From SIG607 sp036307305 (GTDB taxonomy: Bacteria; Bacillota; Clostridia; Oscillospirales; Acutalibacteraceae), in assembly GCA_036307305.1 (NCBI GenBank), contig JAXJXV010000009.1:1-50682 (forward strand): 50,682 nt of DNA. Direction: 5' to 3'. The notes beneath the pieces were generated by a model, which was not told the DNA's origin, made no database searches, and worked only from the letters and a program-made list of their open reading frames with translations. The position numbers and the translations under genes were made by a program. Shown piece after piece: positions 1-8,330 of the stretch (position 1 is its first letter; every line of letters starts with the position of its first letter).

Positions 1-32
1 CTTTTTCAGGCATTTTATCCCTAAGGACAACT

Positions 33-51
33 CCCGCAAGCTCGGGTTTTT
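33..51 (+). terminator. weak hairpin plus T-run, possible terminator of an upstream gene
   Basis: CCCG (33-36) can pair with CGGG (43-46) around a six-base loop and is followed by five T. The stem is only four pairs, so this is a weak call. Bases 1-187 contain no gene that I can support: this hairpin, a heptamer repeat, and AT-rich sequence leading to the first promoter. Confidence 0.3.
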
Positions 52-53
52 AC

Positions 54-83
54 TAATAGGGATTAGGGAATAGGGACGGGCGA
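54..83. repeat. heptamer repeat tract (GGGATTA/GGGAATA family), copy 1
   Basis: Three 7-base units read AATAGGG, ATTAGGG, AATAGGG. The same alternating units recur near 6366, 7527, 8144 and 49910, always between genes or at a gene end. The following bases (GGGCGAACTCGTTTTTCC) look like a decayed copy of the GGGNGGAC palindrome family found elsewhere in the window. Confidence 0.7.
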
Positions 84-187
84 ACTCGTTTTTCCGACCG
101 TAAAGCTACAGCAAAACCGTATTTTTGTTTTTAATAAATTTTCATTTGTTTTCTGTAAACTTTTTATCGAATTGTACAAATCCGACG

Positions 188-216
188 TTGACTTTATTAT
201 TACGATGTGATATATT
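188..216 (+). promoter_or_regulatory. sigma-A promoter for the first surface protein gene
   Basis: TTGACT (188-193), a 17-base spacer and TATATT (211-216) lie upstream of the ATG at 283. The untranslated leader would be about 60 bases and includes the ribosome site AGGAGAG at 271-277. Confidence 0.65.
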
Positions 217-282
217 ATTATTGTATTAATGTCGATACATAGGTGTTTTTTTGTCTATGTATTTAAGAAAAGGAGAGTATTT

Positions 283-3200
283 ATGTCAATGACAAGAAAA
301 AACATCAACCGTTTTCTTGGTTTGCTAATGTGTCTTTGTTTGCTTATAGGCGCACTTTATGTTCCTGTAAGTATGAGCGCATTTGCGCAGAGCCAGACTA
401 CCGTGTATGATTTTTCATACTGTGTAGACGCTACAGCTAATAAGAAAGCGGCCGAAGAAAACGGCGTGGGCTACTATGGATGGGGCTTTAATGCTCTTAA
501 TCAGATGCTTGGCGGCGTTCAGCTTAGCGCTTCTAAGGACTGGGCTGAATCGGGAGGATACCGTGTGCATAACGCGGAGGGTCTTTGTACCCTTGACACC
601 TCTTCAACCTATATCGTTTCTATGAAAATTAAGGTTGTTCAAGGTGTTAAGCAGACAGGTAGGATGCACGGAGGCGAGGAGGCTTCAGCATCACTTGGTT
701 GGGGCTGTAGCTTTGACAGTACGGCGATAGGTCAGGAGAATAACTATATAAACGGAATGAGTAATAAGGTTATTAATATCTTCTCATCATCCTGTGGTTC
801 TGAAACCTACCGTTTGAATACAGGTGCGGGTGAAATGGATGCAACCTATTCTGACGAGTGGAAGACCGTTACGTACGAGCTTAAAACTCCTGCTGATTTT
901 GGCGGCAAGGATAATACTCTTAGTATTTGGATACAAAAATGGTATGGAATCGAATGTTATATTGACGACCTTTCTGTAACAAAGCTTGGCGCTAACCAAG
1001 GGGTTGTTGTAGAGTTTGATGAATACTCAGGTATCGGTAATATACATATAGGAAATATCGGTGATACCGTTACTCTTTCTGATATTTCCGACAGAGCAAA
1101 ACAGGCTGACCATACCTTCAAGGGCTGGTTTAAGGATGCAGAGAGAACCGAGCAGGTAACTGAAATGACTATCACCGCCGAAAAGCAGACTGTATACAGC
1201 GACTGGAATGCTCCCGTTGTTTATACCTTTAAAAACACTCTTACGGGCGAGGATATTATTGTAAACGGCAATCCTGGTGAAGCTATAGAGTATCCTGCCG
1301 ACCCTGTTGACGAAAACGGCGAACAGTGGTTTATGGGCTGGTATACAACACAGGCCTGTACCGTTGAATTTACAGAAAAGAACTTCTCCTACGTAAATAA
1401 GAGTATATACTCTTTATTTAAGAGCGAAATACCTGAGCTTAAACAGGATTTTGAAAATTACAATAAAGAGGTCTGGACTCCCAGCACTAATGCAAACACA
1501 GGCAGAGTTACTAAATCCAACCGTCTGTACTTTGCTGATATGATGCAAAAGCAGTCCCTTGTTACCTATAACGACAGCGGTTATGCTGTTAAGTTTGACT
1601 GGGACAGCTCTATGGAAGTAGTTAAGGAAGACCCCAATACCTACGGAACTGCAACCAGATACAACCAGATGGATATGTATTTCTGGCTTGGTAAGGGCCT
1701 TGACGATAAGACTGAGTACGTTGTTACCTTTAAATATAAGGTAGAAAAGACCGATGCAGACCTTATTTTCTACGCTGCATCAGCTATAGACAATAATATT
1801 TGGGGCAATTATCAGGTTTATAACGGTGTAACCGTTAAAAATGCCGACTTGAAGAATGAGTGGCAGGAAATAAGCTTCCCCATTACCACTGCATATAAAA
1901 ATGCAGGTGCAAATACAATGTACCTCGGTGTTAAGCTTTCAAAGAACACCGATACCGTTGTTTACTTCGATGACGTTGAAATCAAGGCTCTTATGCAGCC
2001 GTATCAGTCAAAGGTCGTTATATCTGACGGTGTGAATGCCGAGTACGAGCTGATTGGAAGGCGTGGAGAAGCTATTGTTCTGGAGACTCCCGTTCATCCT
2101 AAAGGCGTTGTGTTTAAGGGTTGGTATCTTGATGAAAAGTATACAACCCCTGCAGAAAACATCGTTTATGAAAGAGTTCCCTATACCGTATATGCAAAAT
2201 GGGATGCAGTTCCCCTGACCTTTAATGACTATCCTTATTCTACAAACAAGGATAACTGCGGCTTTGGTAAGCTTCTTAGTATTGATAAATCAGGTCTTGG
2301 CGTAGACGGTGACGCGGCAGTTCGTTTTGACTTTAAGGGTAGCTACGTTTATAAGGTTGATGCCGCAACGGGCGAACAGGCTCTTTACAATACTCGCACT
2401 ACCACTCCTGACCATACATTTGTAATTAAGCGTGACGTTAAGAATAACACTGTTTATAAAATTTCATATAAGTACAAGGTGCTTGACGCTAACACCTCTG
2501 TTTCCATAATTCCCTACAGCGGTTATTATGCTAATATTTGGGTGCCTAAAACAGCGACAAAATACGAAGGCGCTACTAATACTGTAAAACTGGGTGAGGC
2601 AACCGATTGGCAGACCCACGAATGCTATATCACCACTAATCTCCTTACAAACGATAAGGGCGAAAAGGCTTCTGCTCTTTTCCTTGTATTCAACGTAGGC
2701 TCAGGCGATGTCAACGCTATGGTAGACGTTCTTGTGGACGACGTGCTTGTTGAAGCGGTTGAACCTCCATATGCAATGTTTAATATGCAGAACGGCAAAC
2801 CCGACGTGTTCGTTGCAGGTGAGGTTGGAGAAAAGATTAATTATCCTGACAGCCCCACTGCTTTTGGTAAAACCTTTAAGGGTTGGTATGCCGATAAGGA
2901 ATGTACCGTTCCTTTCACTACAACAACCTTTACAGAGGGTATGACTGCTGTGGTTTACGCAGGTTACACTCTTGCAAGTGAGTTTACCTACGACTTTGAA
3001 AAATACGATTTCTTACCAAAACAGCTTACTCCCGGCGCATATTATATGGAGGATGCTTTCTGGAAAACCAGTAAATATGCAAAATCGGGCAGCGGTGTAA
3101 TCGAGTTTGACAGAACCGTACCGTTTAATGTTGGCGGAGGCTCCTATGCTACTGTTGCTAACGGCAGTGAGCAGTTTAAGGTTGACAAGAACAGACAGTA

Positions 3201-4452
3201 CGTTATAACCTTCAGCTACTGCGTAACAAAGAAGGCGACTGCAGGCTTCTCTATGCAGTTTGTTACTGCAAGAGATATAAACTGTTGGGATAACACAGTA
3301 GTAGTTACTCCAAGTCTTTCGTTTAACGTTACCGACCAGAAGGTTGGCGTATGGTATACAAAAACTCTTGCTCTTGATTTATCAAGTACGAAATATGATA
3401 CCATATTCTTTAGATTGAAGGGCGGAGCAGACGGCATATTCCTTCTTGACGACGTAACCGTTACCGTTGTACCTGAGGGCTATGGCGCTATCGCCTTTGA
3501 TACAGGCGGAAGCAAGGACGTTCCAAACGTTCTTACGGGTAAAATCGGTGATAGCTACGCTAACAGACTTCCTAAAGAGCCTAAGGTTGAAGGTAAATAC
3601 TTCAAGGGCTACTACGAAAAGGATACTCAGGGCGTTTATAACGAGCTTAAAGAAGATGTAATGAAGTTTGGCGAAAGCGCAAAAACCGTATTCGCAAGAT
3701 TCCTTGATTATAAGGTTATACAGGACTTTGAAGGCACCTTCGTTGACGCCACAAAGGTTTATACAGGTCTTAACATTTTCGACTTTGACTATGAGCTTTA
3801 CGATGCAACGGCTGAGGGTAACAGCAAGGATAACGTAACCAGCGGTAAGTACAGCCTCCACAGAAAAGGCACTTCCCGTTATTTCGAGTCCTCTGCAGTG
3901 CTAACTCCTGATAATCACGTTGCTGAGGGTTCGCGTTATAAGGTTAGCTTTAAGGTAAAGATGGGCAAACATCTCCACACCGACGGCGCTATCAAGATTG
4001 CTTCTTCAAGAAACCAGAACTACAGCTGGGATACCACAGGTGACTGGTACCCTGTAGTAGCTCTGAAAGACCTTGCGGACGGTGAGTGGCATGAGGTTTC
4101 CTATATTTATAATTCTGTAGAAAGCTTCTTTGCTATTCAGACACCGGGTTACGCTGAGTTGTTTATTGATGACGTTGTATTTGAGCTTATTACAGACGAT
4201 ACTCCCGTTTCCACACCTATTGAGTTTACAGAGTACGTTCCGTTAAGACGTGACGAAAACGGCAATATTACCGAAATAACAGCAGGTGAAATAGATGTTA
4301 ACTCTATTGTGGATGCTTCTCTTAAGCTTCCGGGTCAGTCAGGCTTAAACATAACTGTTATTATAATTATTGCAACCGCAGGCGCACTTGTTGTTGCAGG
4401 CGCTGTGATACTGCTTGTCGTACTTAAGAAAAAGAAAGTTAAAAAGGCTTAA
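283..4452 (+). CDS. secreted, membrane-anchored protein with InlB-type repeats and carbohydrate-binding-like modules
   Basis: 1389 residues from the ATG at 283, chosen because AGGAGAG lies six bases upstream; an in-frame ATG at 229 has no ribosome site. A signal peptide spans residues 1-36 (hydrophobic core, then Ala-Phe-Ala-Gln). Five Listeria/Bacteroides-type repeats with the FKGWY/FMGWY/FKGYY signature occur near residues 276, 349, 610, 864 and 1106. Between them are beta-rich blocks of about 170-200 residues that begin QDFENY, YDFEKY or QDFEGT and end in FDDVEI, LDDVTV or IDDVVF, typical of jelly-roll carbohydrate-binding modules. A single membrane helix (about 1355-1381) and a lysine-rich tail anchor the C-terminus; no LPXTG motif is seen. 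No catalytic domain is recognisable. It is 14 bases upstream of a GH16 lipoprotein gene, so the two are probably one operon. I infer glycan binding at the cell surface; adhesion is an alternative. Confidence 0.75.
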   Translation: MSMTRKNINRFLGLLMCLCLLIGALYVPVSMSAFAQSQTTVYDFSYCVDATANKKAAEENGVGYYGWGFNALNQMLGGVQLSASKDWAESGGYRVHNAEGLCTLDTSSTYIVSMKIKVVQGVKQTGRMHGGEEASASLGWGCSFDSTAIGQENNYINGMSNKVINIFSSSCGSETYRLNTGAGEMDATYSDEWKTVTYELKTPADFGGKDNTLSIWIQKWYGIECYIDDLSVTKLGANQGVVVEFDEYSGIGNIHIGNIGDTVTLSDISDRAKQADHTFKGWFKDAERTEQVTEMTITAEKQTVYSDWNAPVVYTFKNTLTGEDIIVNGNPGEAIEYPADPVDENGEQWFMGWYTTQACTVEFTEKNFSYVNKSIYSLFKSEIPELKQDFENYNKEVWTPSTNANTGRVTKSNRLYFADMMQKQSLVTYNDSGYAVKFDWDSSMEVVKEDPNTYGTATRYNQMDMYFWLGKGLDDKTEYVVTFKYKVEKTDADLIFYAASAIDNNIWGNYQVYNGVTVKNADLKNEWQEISFPITTAYKNAGANTMYLGVKLSKNTDTVVYFDDVEIKALMQPYQSKVVISDGVNAEYELIGRRGEAIVLETPVHPKGVVFKGWYLDEKYTTPAENIVYERVPYTVYAKWDAVPLTFNDYPYSTNKDNCGFGKLLSIDKSGLGVDGDAAVRFDFKGSYVYKVDAATGEQALYNTRTTTPDHTFVIKRDVKNNTVYKISYKYKVLDANTSVSIIPYSGYYANIWVPKTATKYEGATNTVKLGEATDWQTHECYITTNLLTNDKGEKASALFLVFNVGSGDVNAMVDVLVDDVLVEAVEPPYAMFNMQNGKPDVFVAGEVGEKINYPDSPTAFGKTFKGWYADKECTVPFTTTTFTEGMTAVVYAGYTLASEFTYDFEKYDFLPKQLTPGAYYMEDAFWKTSKYAKSGSGVIEFDRTVPFNVGGGSYATVANGSEQFKVDKNRQYVITFSYCVTKKATAGFSMQFVTARDINCWDNTVVVTPSLSFNVTDQKVGVWYTKTLALDLSSTKYDTIFFRLKGGADGIFLLDDVTVTVVPEGYGAIAFDTGGSKDVPNVLTGKIGDSYANRLPKEPKVEGKYFKGYYEKDTQGVYNELKEDVMKFGESAKTVFARFLDYKVIQDFEGTFVDATKVYTGLNIFDFDYELYDATAEGNSKDNVTSGKYSLHRKGTSRYFESSAVLTPDNHVAEGSRYKVSFKVKMGKHLHTDGAIKIASSRNQNYSWDTTGDWYPVVALKDLADGEWHEVSYIYNSVESFFAIQTPGYAELFIDDVVFELITDDTPVSTPIEFTEYVPLRRDENGNITEITAGEIDVNSIVDASLKLPGQSGLNITVIIIIATAGALVVAGAVILLVVLKKKKVKKA

Positions 4453-4466
4453 AAGGAGGGGTAAAA

Positions 4467-6332
4467 ATGAATATTAAAAGAATTATAGCATTAATCCTTA
4501 CAGTGTTTATGGTTGCCTCTCTGGCAGCCTGTGGATCTACGACAACTCATTTGACAGCAGGTGTAAATGAGGATGGAAGATTTATTTATTCCATAGTACG
4601 TTCAGGTGCCGCTAAAATTTCGGCAATTGATGATGCAGGCAAGGCTGTGCGTTCTGCAATAAAAGATAATATGGGAATAACTCCTACCATTGTCAAGGAT
4701 AATTTCGTTGAAGATTTTGACGGTAACCTTGAAATCCTTATTGGTGATACTAACAGAGAAGAGTCTGCTATTGCAAAACAGCGTCTTATAGATAATCGTC
4801 AGAATAACGCTAACGACTTTATTGTTGCGGTTATCGGTGATAAGATTTGTATTCAGGTAATTAATGTTGAAACAATTACCTATGCAGCAGAGTGGTTCCA
4901 GAAAACCTTCTGTACAAGTATGGAAGCTTTCTCTATGCTCACAACCGATTATGAATTTATTTATGAGCATCAGTATGCTGAGGGTATGGGCGTAAATATC
5001 GTTAATAACGTTGACCTTGGTAACTATACCGTAGTTCTTCCCGTAAAGATTTCATACCTTTCAGGTATGTATGCTGAAGAACTTGTTGATTTCTATGATG
5101 CTTACGGATATAAGCTTAACAAGGTAGAGGATATGGATGAGGAAGTAGCAAACGAAATCCTTATCGGCGACTGCGACAGAGAAGCTAGTAAATCCGTAAC
5201 GGTTGAGGGCGATAACTACATAGTTAAGGTTATCGGCAACAAAGTTGTTATTAAGGGCGGTAACGAGCTTTCCACAAGCCGCGGTGTTAAGGCATTCCTC
5301 GACGAAGTCAAGAAAATGAGCAAGGGTCAGGGCATTAGCTGGAGTGACGGCTATACCGTCAATGGCAAATATGATGCAACCGAAAAGGGTGCATATACAC
5401 TTAACTGGTATGATGAATTCAACTCCACCACCATTGACCTTACAAAATGGGGCGACTACAACAATAATAGTAGTAGCACAAGTCCGTCAAATCTTGGCGG
5501 TACTCAGTATCAGATAGACCTCTACGGTGAAACGGAATATAAGGGAAGCGACCTTAAAAAGCTTATATTCCAGGCTGACGGCGACCTTGTTCTCGCTACT
5601 CAGAGAGTTAATAATATCGACTTTATGATGCCGAGAATTTCTACCTACTGGACGATGACCTACCGTTACGGAATCATGGAAATTCACGGTAAGCTTGCAC
5701 CTACCCCCGCATACAGCGGTTACTGGGTAAACGGAGCAAACTTCAAGACTGCCCGTCACAGTACAGATCACTCCAGAGTTTGTATGACAGAAATTGATAT
5801 TCTCGAAAACTTTAGTAGGGATAATCAGTTCCACAGTAACGTTCACCGTTGGTGGACTCAGGTTGACAGTGAGGGTGGTTCTACTGGTTCTACTCATAAC
5901 TCCCTTGACGGTAGCGCGGTTTATTCAGGTAACAGTCTTAACAATAAGAAAAAGACCTACGACACCGAGCGTTACGGTCAGGTACTTTCCGACGATTACC
6001 ACATTTATTCTTGTTACTGGGATGATAGCTGTATGAAGTTCTGCTTCGACGGCAAGGTTTATCTCGATTATCAGTATGACGAGAATATGTCGGTTGCAGT
6101 TCACTGCCTTATGAACTACTTCATTACTGAGGTAGGTATGGGCTCTGCTTCCTACGGTCTTTCCTATGACAAGGATGAGCATGGCGACTACTACGAGCAT
6201 AGAATCGACTACGTAAGAATTTATCAGTCTGACCTTTATAACTGTCAGATGATAACAATGTGGCCTGAAAAACAGGAAACAGGAACAAGAAAAGTATTCT
6301 ATCCTGACCATCCTATAAATGGCGCGTATTAA
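4467..6332 (+). CDS. GH16-family glucanase-like lipoprotein
   Basis: 621 residues with ribosome site AAGGAGG. The N-terminus is a lipoprotein signal (MNIKRIIALILTVFMVASL, then AAC), so Cys22 is the predicted lipid anchor. Residues 25-310 form an uncharacterised region with two repeats resembling the N-terminal parts of polysaccharide-binding lipoproteins (both contain an EILIGD motif). The C-terminal half starts at NWYDEFN and carries the GH16 motif TEIDILENF near residues 441-448; the two Glu are the expected nucleophile and acid/base. The family cleaves beta-1,3/1,4-glucans and related polymers; the exact substrate cannot be read from sequence. It shares an operon with the upstream surface protein, suggesting that the latter presents or binds substrate. 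A strong terminator follows. Confidence 0.85.
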   Translation: MNIKRIIALILTVFMVASLAACGSTTTHLTAGVNEDGRFIYSIVRSGAAKISAIDDAGKAVRSAIKDNMGITPTIVKDNFVEDFDGNLEILIGDTNREESAIAKQRLIDNRQNNANDFIVAVIGDKICIQVINVETITYAAEWFQKTFCTSMEAFSMLTTDYEFIYEHQYAEGMGVNIVNNVDLGNYTVVLPVKISYLSGMYAEELVDFYDAYGYKLNKVEDMDEEVANEILIGDCDREASKSVTVEGDNYIVKVIGNKVVIKGGNELSTSRGVKAFLDEVKKMSKGQGISWSDGYTVNGKYDATEKGAYTLNWYDEFNSTTIDLTKWGDYNNNSSSTSPSNLGGTQYQIDLYGETEYKGSDLKKLIFQADGDLVLATQRVNNIDFMMPRISTYWTMTYRYGIMEIHGKLAPTPAYSGYWVNGANFKTARHSTDHSRVCMTEIDILENFSRDNQFHSNVHRWWTQVDSEGGSTGSTHNSLDGSAVYSGNSLNNKKKTYDTERYGQVLSDDYHIYSCYWDDSCMKFCFDGKVYLDYQYDENMSVAVHCLMNYFITEVGMGSASYGLSYDKDEHGDYYEHRIDYVRIYQSDLYNCQMITMWPEKQETGTRKVFYPDHPINGAY

Positions 6333-6337
6333 AAAAT

Positions 6338-6367
6338 CACCCCAACGAAAGTTGGGGTGTCTTTTTT
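6338..6367 (+). terminator. intrinsic terminator after the GH16 gene
   Basis: CACCCCAAC, loop GAAA, GTTGGGGTG (6338-6359), followed by a T-rich run. The stem is nine perfect pairs with a stable GNRA loop. Confidence 0.9.
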
Positions 6368-6415
6368 AGGGAATAGGGAATAGGGATAGAATCTCTACTG
6401 ATAGTCCTCCCGTAA
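6366..6415. repeat. heptamer tract copy 2 with part of a second repeat
   Basis: TTTAGGG, AATAGGG, AATAGGG (6366-6386) directly abut the terminator T-run. They are followed by AGAATCTCTAC and GTCCTCCCGTAA, which match pieces of the longer composite repeat at 8161-8217. This copy lacks the left arm of the palindrome. Confidence 0.65.
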
Positions 6416-6424
6416 ATTATTCGA

Positions 6425-7462
6425 TTAATCCTTTAATAACGGCAGATTTTCGGGAGGGCTGTTTTTAAGCTCTGCGATAAGCTCACTGAGAGAGCCTGTA
6501 GCAAGAGCAATTCTCTCGTCAGCCGCGCCGTAATAAATTCTGATTTCATCCTTTTCTTCGTTCACTATTGCGCCACAGGCAAAGGTAACGTTTTCGGCTC
6601 TGCCGTAAATCTCGTAATCTTCATTAGGCGTCAGAATAGGCTTATCAAGCACACCTATTATTTTTTCGGGATTATTAAGGTCTAAAAGCATAGCGGAAAG
6701 GCTATAGCACCACTCTCTGTTTTCCTTATAAACGCCGTGAATTATCTCAAGCCAACCGTCTTTTGTCTTAATGGGAGGGGTGGGACCTACCTTATAATTC
6801 GCATAGGAAGTGCAGGGATAGAAAAACGGTCTGTGCATTCCCCAGAATTTAAGGTCGGGGGAATAGGAAATCCACATTCCGTGAGTAGTATCGTCATCAA
6901 GGCTGTGTCCAGGCTCGGTAACCCTTACAACACTGTACGGTCGGTCGATTCTCACGTACATTCCGTTGATTTTTTCGGGGAAAAGACAGGGTACGCGGTT
7001 AACGGGAAGTGCAATACATTCAACGTATTCAGCCGTTTTGAAATCCTTAGTTTTGAAAAGCAAGGCGGCAGGGCCGATGCCTCTGCCAACGGGTGGGCGT
7101 ATCTGGGCGGGACGCACAATGTAATATGTATCGTCAATCTTTGTTACTCTTGGGTCAATAACCCAGCCGTCGTAAATACCCTTTTTGCCGCCTGTCCAGT
7201 CGATAGTTTTAAAAAGCGGCTCGGGATTTATATCAAAATTAATACCGTCCTCACTTGTTGCAACGTGGATACCTGTAAGATTACCCTCCTTGGTTTCCTC
7301 TTTGTAAATTGCGGCTATAAGCAAAAGATATTTGCCCTCAAACATAGTTTGTCCGCAGTTGAAAACCGAAGTGGCAGGAATGGGGAAATCCTCAGCAGTA
7401 ATAATGGGATTGTCTTTATAACGGTGCATTATATATTCTTCGCCTCTGAATTTTTCAATCAT
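6425..7462 (-). CDS. GH130-family beta-mannoside phosphorylase
   Basis: 345 residues. The ATG at 7462 follows GAGGTGA at good spacing; a slightly longer reading uses the GTG inside that ribosome site and is rejected. GH130 enzymes split beta-mannosidic bonds with phosphate, giving mannose-1-phosphate. Supporting features are the N-terminal HRYKDNPIIT, the LTGIHVATSEDGINF blade, and WVIDPRV with Asp103, the expected catalytic acid. There is no signal peptide, so it is cytoplasmic, as expected for a phosphorylase. It is monocistronic, with its own promoter, and lies convergent to the GH16 gene. Together with the GH92 mannosidase at 21.3 kb it suggests mannan or N-glycan core use. Linkage specificity (Man-Glc versus Man-GlcNAc) is not resolvable here. 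Confidence 0.87.
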   Translation of the reverse strand: MIEKFRGEEYIMHRYKDNPIITAEDFPIPATSVFNCGQTMFEGKYLLLIAAIYKEETKEGNLTGIHVATSEDGINFDINPEPLFKTIDWTGGKKGIYDGWVIDPRVTKIDDTYYIVRPAQIRPPVGRGIGPAALLFKTKDFKTAEYVECIALPVNRVPCLFPEKINGMYVRIDRPYSVVRVTEPGHSLDDDTTHGMWISYSPDLKFWGMHRPFFYPCTSYANYKVGPTPPIKTKDGWLEIIHGVYKENREWCYSLSAMLLDLNNPEKIIGVLDKPILTPNEDYEIYGRAENVTFACGAIVNEEKDEIRIYYGAADERIALATGSLSELIAELKNSPPENLPLLKD

Positions 7463-7480
7463 TTTTATCACCTCGTTTAA

Positions 7481-7509
7481 AGTTTACCATAAAAAACATT
7501 CTTTGACAA
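7481..7509 (-). promoter_or_regulatory. promoter for the GH130 gene
   Basis: On the minus strand TTGTCA (7509-7504), a 17-base spacer and TAAACT (7486-7481) lie about 20 bases before the start codon. Both boxes depart from consensus, so confidence is moderate. Confidence 0.5.
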
Positions 7510-7526
7510 TGAACAATAGCGACTAA

Positions 7527-7564
7527 AATAGGGATTAGGGATTAGGGATTAGGGAATAGGGAGA
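7527..7564. repeat. heptamer tract copy 3, longest
   Basis: Five consecutive 7-base units (AATAGGG, ATTAGGG three times, AATAGGG) followed by AGAAGGGGGG. It sits between the ruvX stop codon and the GH130 promoter, so it is transcribed as the ruvX 3' end. It is the best place in the window to look for copy-number variation. Confidence 0.8.
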
Positions 7565-7577
7565 AGGGGGGACATTC

Positions 7578-8000
7578 TTACATTTTCTGTCTTTTTCTAA
7601 AGGCTAAATAATCCTCTAAAATCATAGTGGCGGCAACGGCGTCCACCACTGCTTTCCGCTTTTTGCCTCTTGTATTAGTCTGATTAAGGGCAATATGCGC
7701 CGAAACGGTGGTAAAGCGTTCGTCGTACATTTCCACGTTAAGTCCTGTTGCTTCCTTTAATTTCTCGGCAAGGCTCAGACATTCCTGCGCACTGTCACCG
7801 AGGGTACCGTCGGTTCGCTTTGGCAACCCCACCACGATAAGCTGTGCGCCCAGTTTAATTGCTTCTTCTTTTATTTTGTCTACTAATTTTTCTTCATTAT
7901 ATTCGGTTATAACGGCAGAGGGAAAGGCGAAGCTTTCGCTCATATCACTGTAGGCAATACCCGTACGTGCCTTGCCCCTGTCAACACTCATAATTATCAT
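7578..8000 (-). CDS. ruvX: RuvX/YqgF Holliday-junction resolvase-like protein
   Basis: 140 residues, the usual family length. The family has an RNase-H-like fold and has been linked to junction resolution and 16S rRNA 5'-end processing. The N-terminal MSVDRGKARTGIAYSD matches the family's D-x-G-x-x-x-x-G-[IV]-A signature with the first catalytic Asp at residue 7. VGLPKRTDGTLGDSA and DERFTTVSAH match the second and third family motifs. The start at 8000 follows GAAGAGG. It has its own promoter and is monocistronic, rather than following alaS/yrzL as in many Firmicutes. Confidence 0.9.
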   Translation of the reverse strand: MIIMSVDRGKARTGIAYSDMSESFAFPSAVITEYNEEKLVDKIKEEAIKLGAQLIVVGLPKRTDGTLGDSAQECLSLAEKLKEATGLNVEMYDERFTTVSAHIALNQTNTRGKKRKAVVDAVAATMILEDYLAFRKRQKM

Positions 8001-8026
8001 AAAATTTCCTCTTCGTTTTTTTGTTT

Positions 8027-8055
8027 ATTATACTGTTTTTTCGCCGCGGTTTCAA
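8027..8055 (-). promoter_or_regulatory. promoter for ruvX
   Basis: On the minus strand TTGAAA (8055-8050), a 17-base spacer and a perfect TATAAT (8032-8027) lie 26 bases before the start codon. Confidence 0.75.
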
Positions 8056-8143
8056 GAGTGTATTTCTCATTAAAAGAAAAGTAATGCAGAAAAACAAAAA
8101 ATATTTATAACCGGTAGAAAATAATGTATGATTTATTACGGCT

Positions 8144-8217
8144 ATATAGGGAATAGGGGGTATAATCTCTACGGCTACTGTGTAGGGGAGGATTTGTTAT
8201 CCTCCCGTAATACACAG
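8144..8217. repeat. composite intergenic repeat: heptamers plus GGGGAGGA palindrome
   Basis: ATATAGGG and AATAGGG (8144-8158) lead into ATAATCTCTACGGCTAC (8162-8178). A long imperfect palindrome follows: CTGTGTA-GGGGAGGAT (8178-8193), a five-base loop, ATCCTCCC-GTAA-TACACAG (8199-8217). It lies in the 330-base gap 8001-8330, which otherwise holds two divergent promoters. The first section recurs, inverted, at 49931-49953, and the palindrome recurs at 24486-24520. Confidence 0.7.
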
Positions 8218-8269
8218 CAAAACCCAAATGTTGTATTATTTCCAAAATGTAAATAAAAAAGAGTGTCTA

Positions 8270-8298
8270 TTGACTATTTTGCCGTTAGGATATAAAAT
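8270..8298 (+). promoter_or_regulatory. promoter for the 8.3-13.2 kb envelope operon
   Basis: TTGACT (8270-8275), a 17-base spacer and TAAAAT (8293-8298) lie upstream of the TTG start at 8331. Confidence 0.65.
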
Positions 8299-8330
8299 AG
8301 AAGATGAAAAATTAAGAAAGAGGGATTGTA

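Noticed and set aside
7527..7564. Telomere or replication-end sequence
   Set aside because: Tracts are short, internal and between ordinary chromosomal genes; only the unit resembles telomeric repeats.
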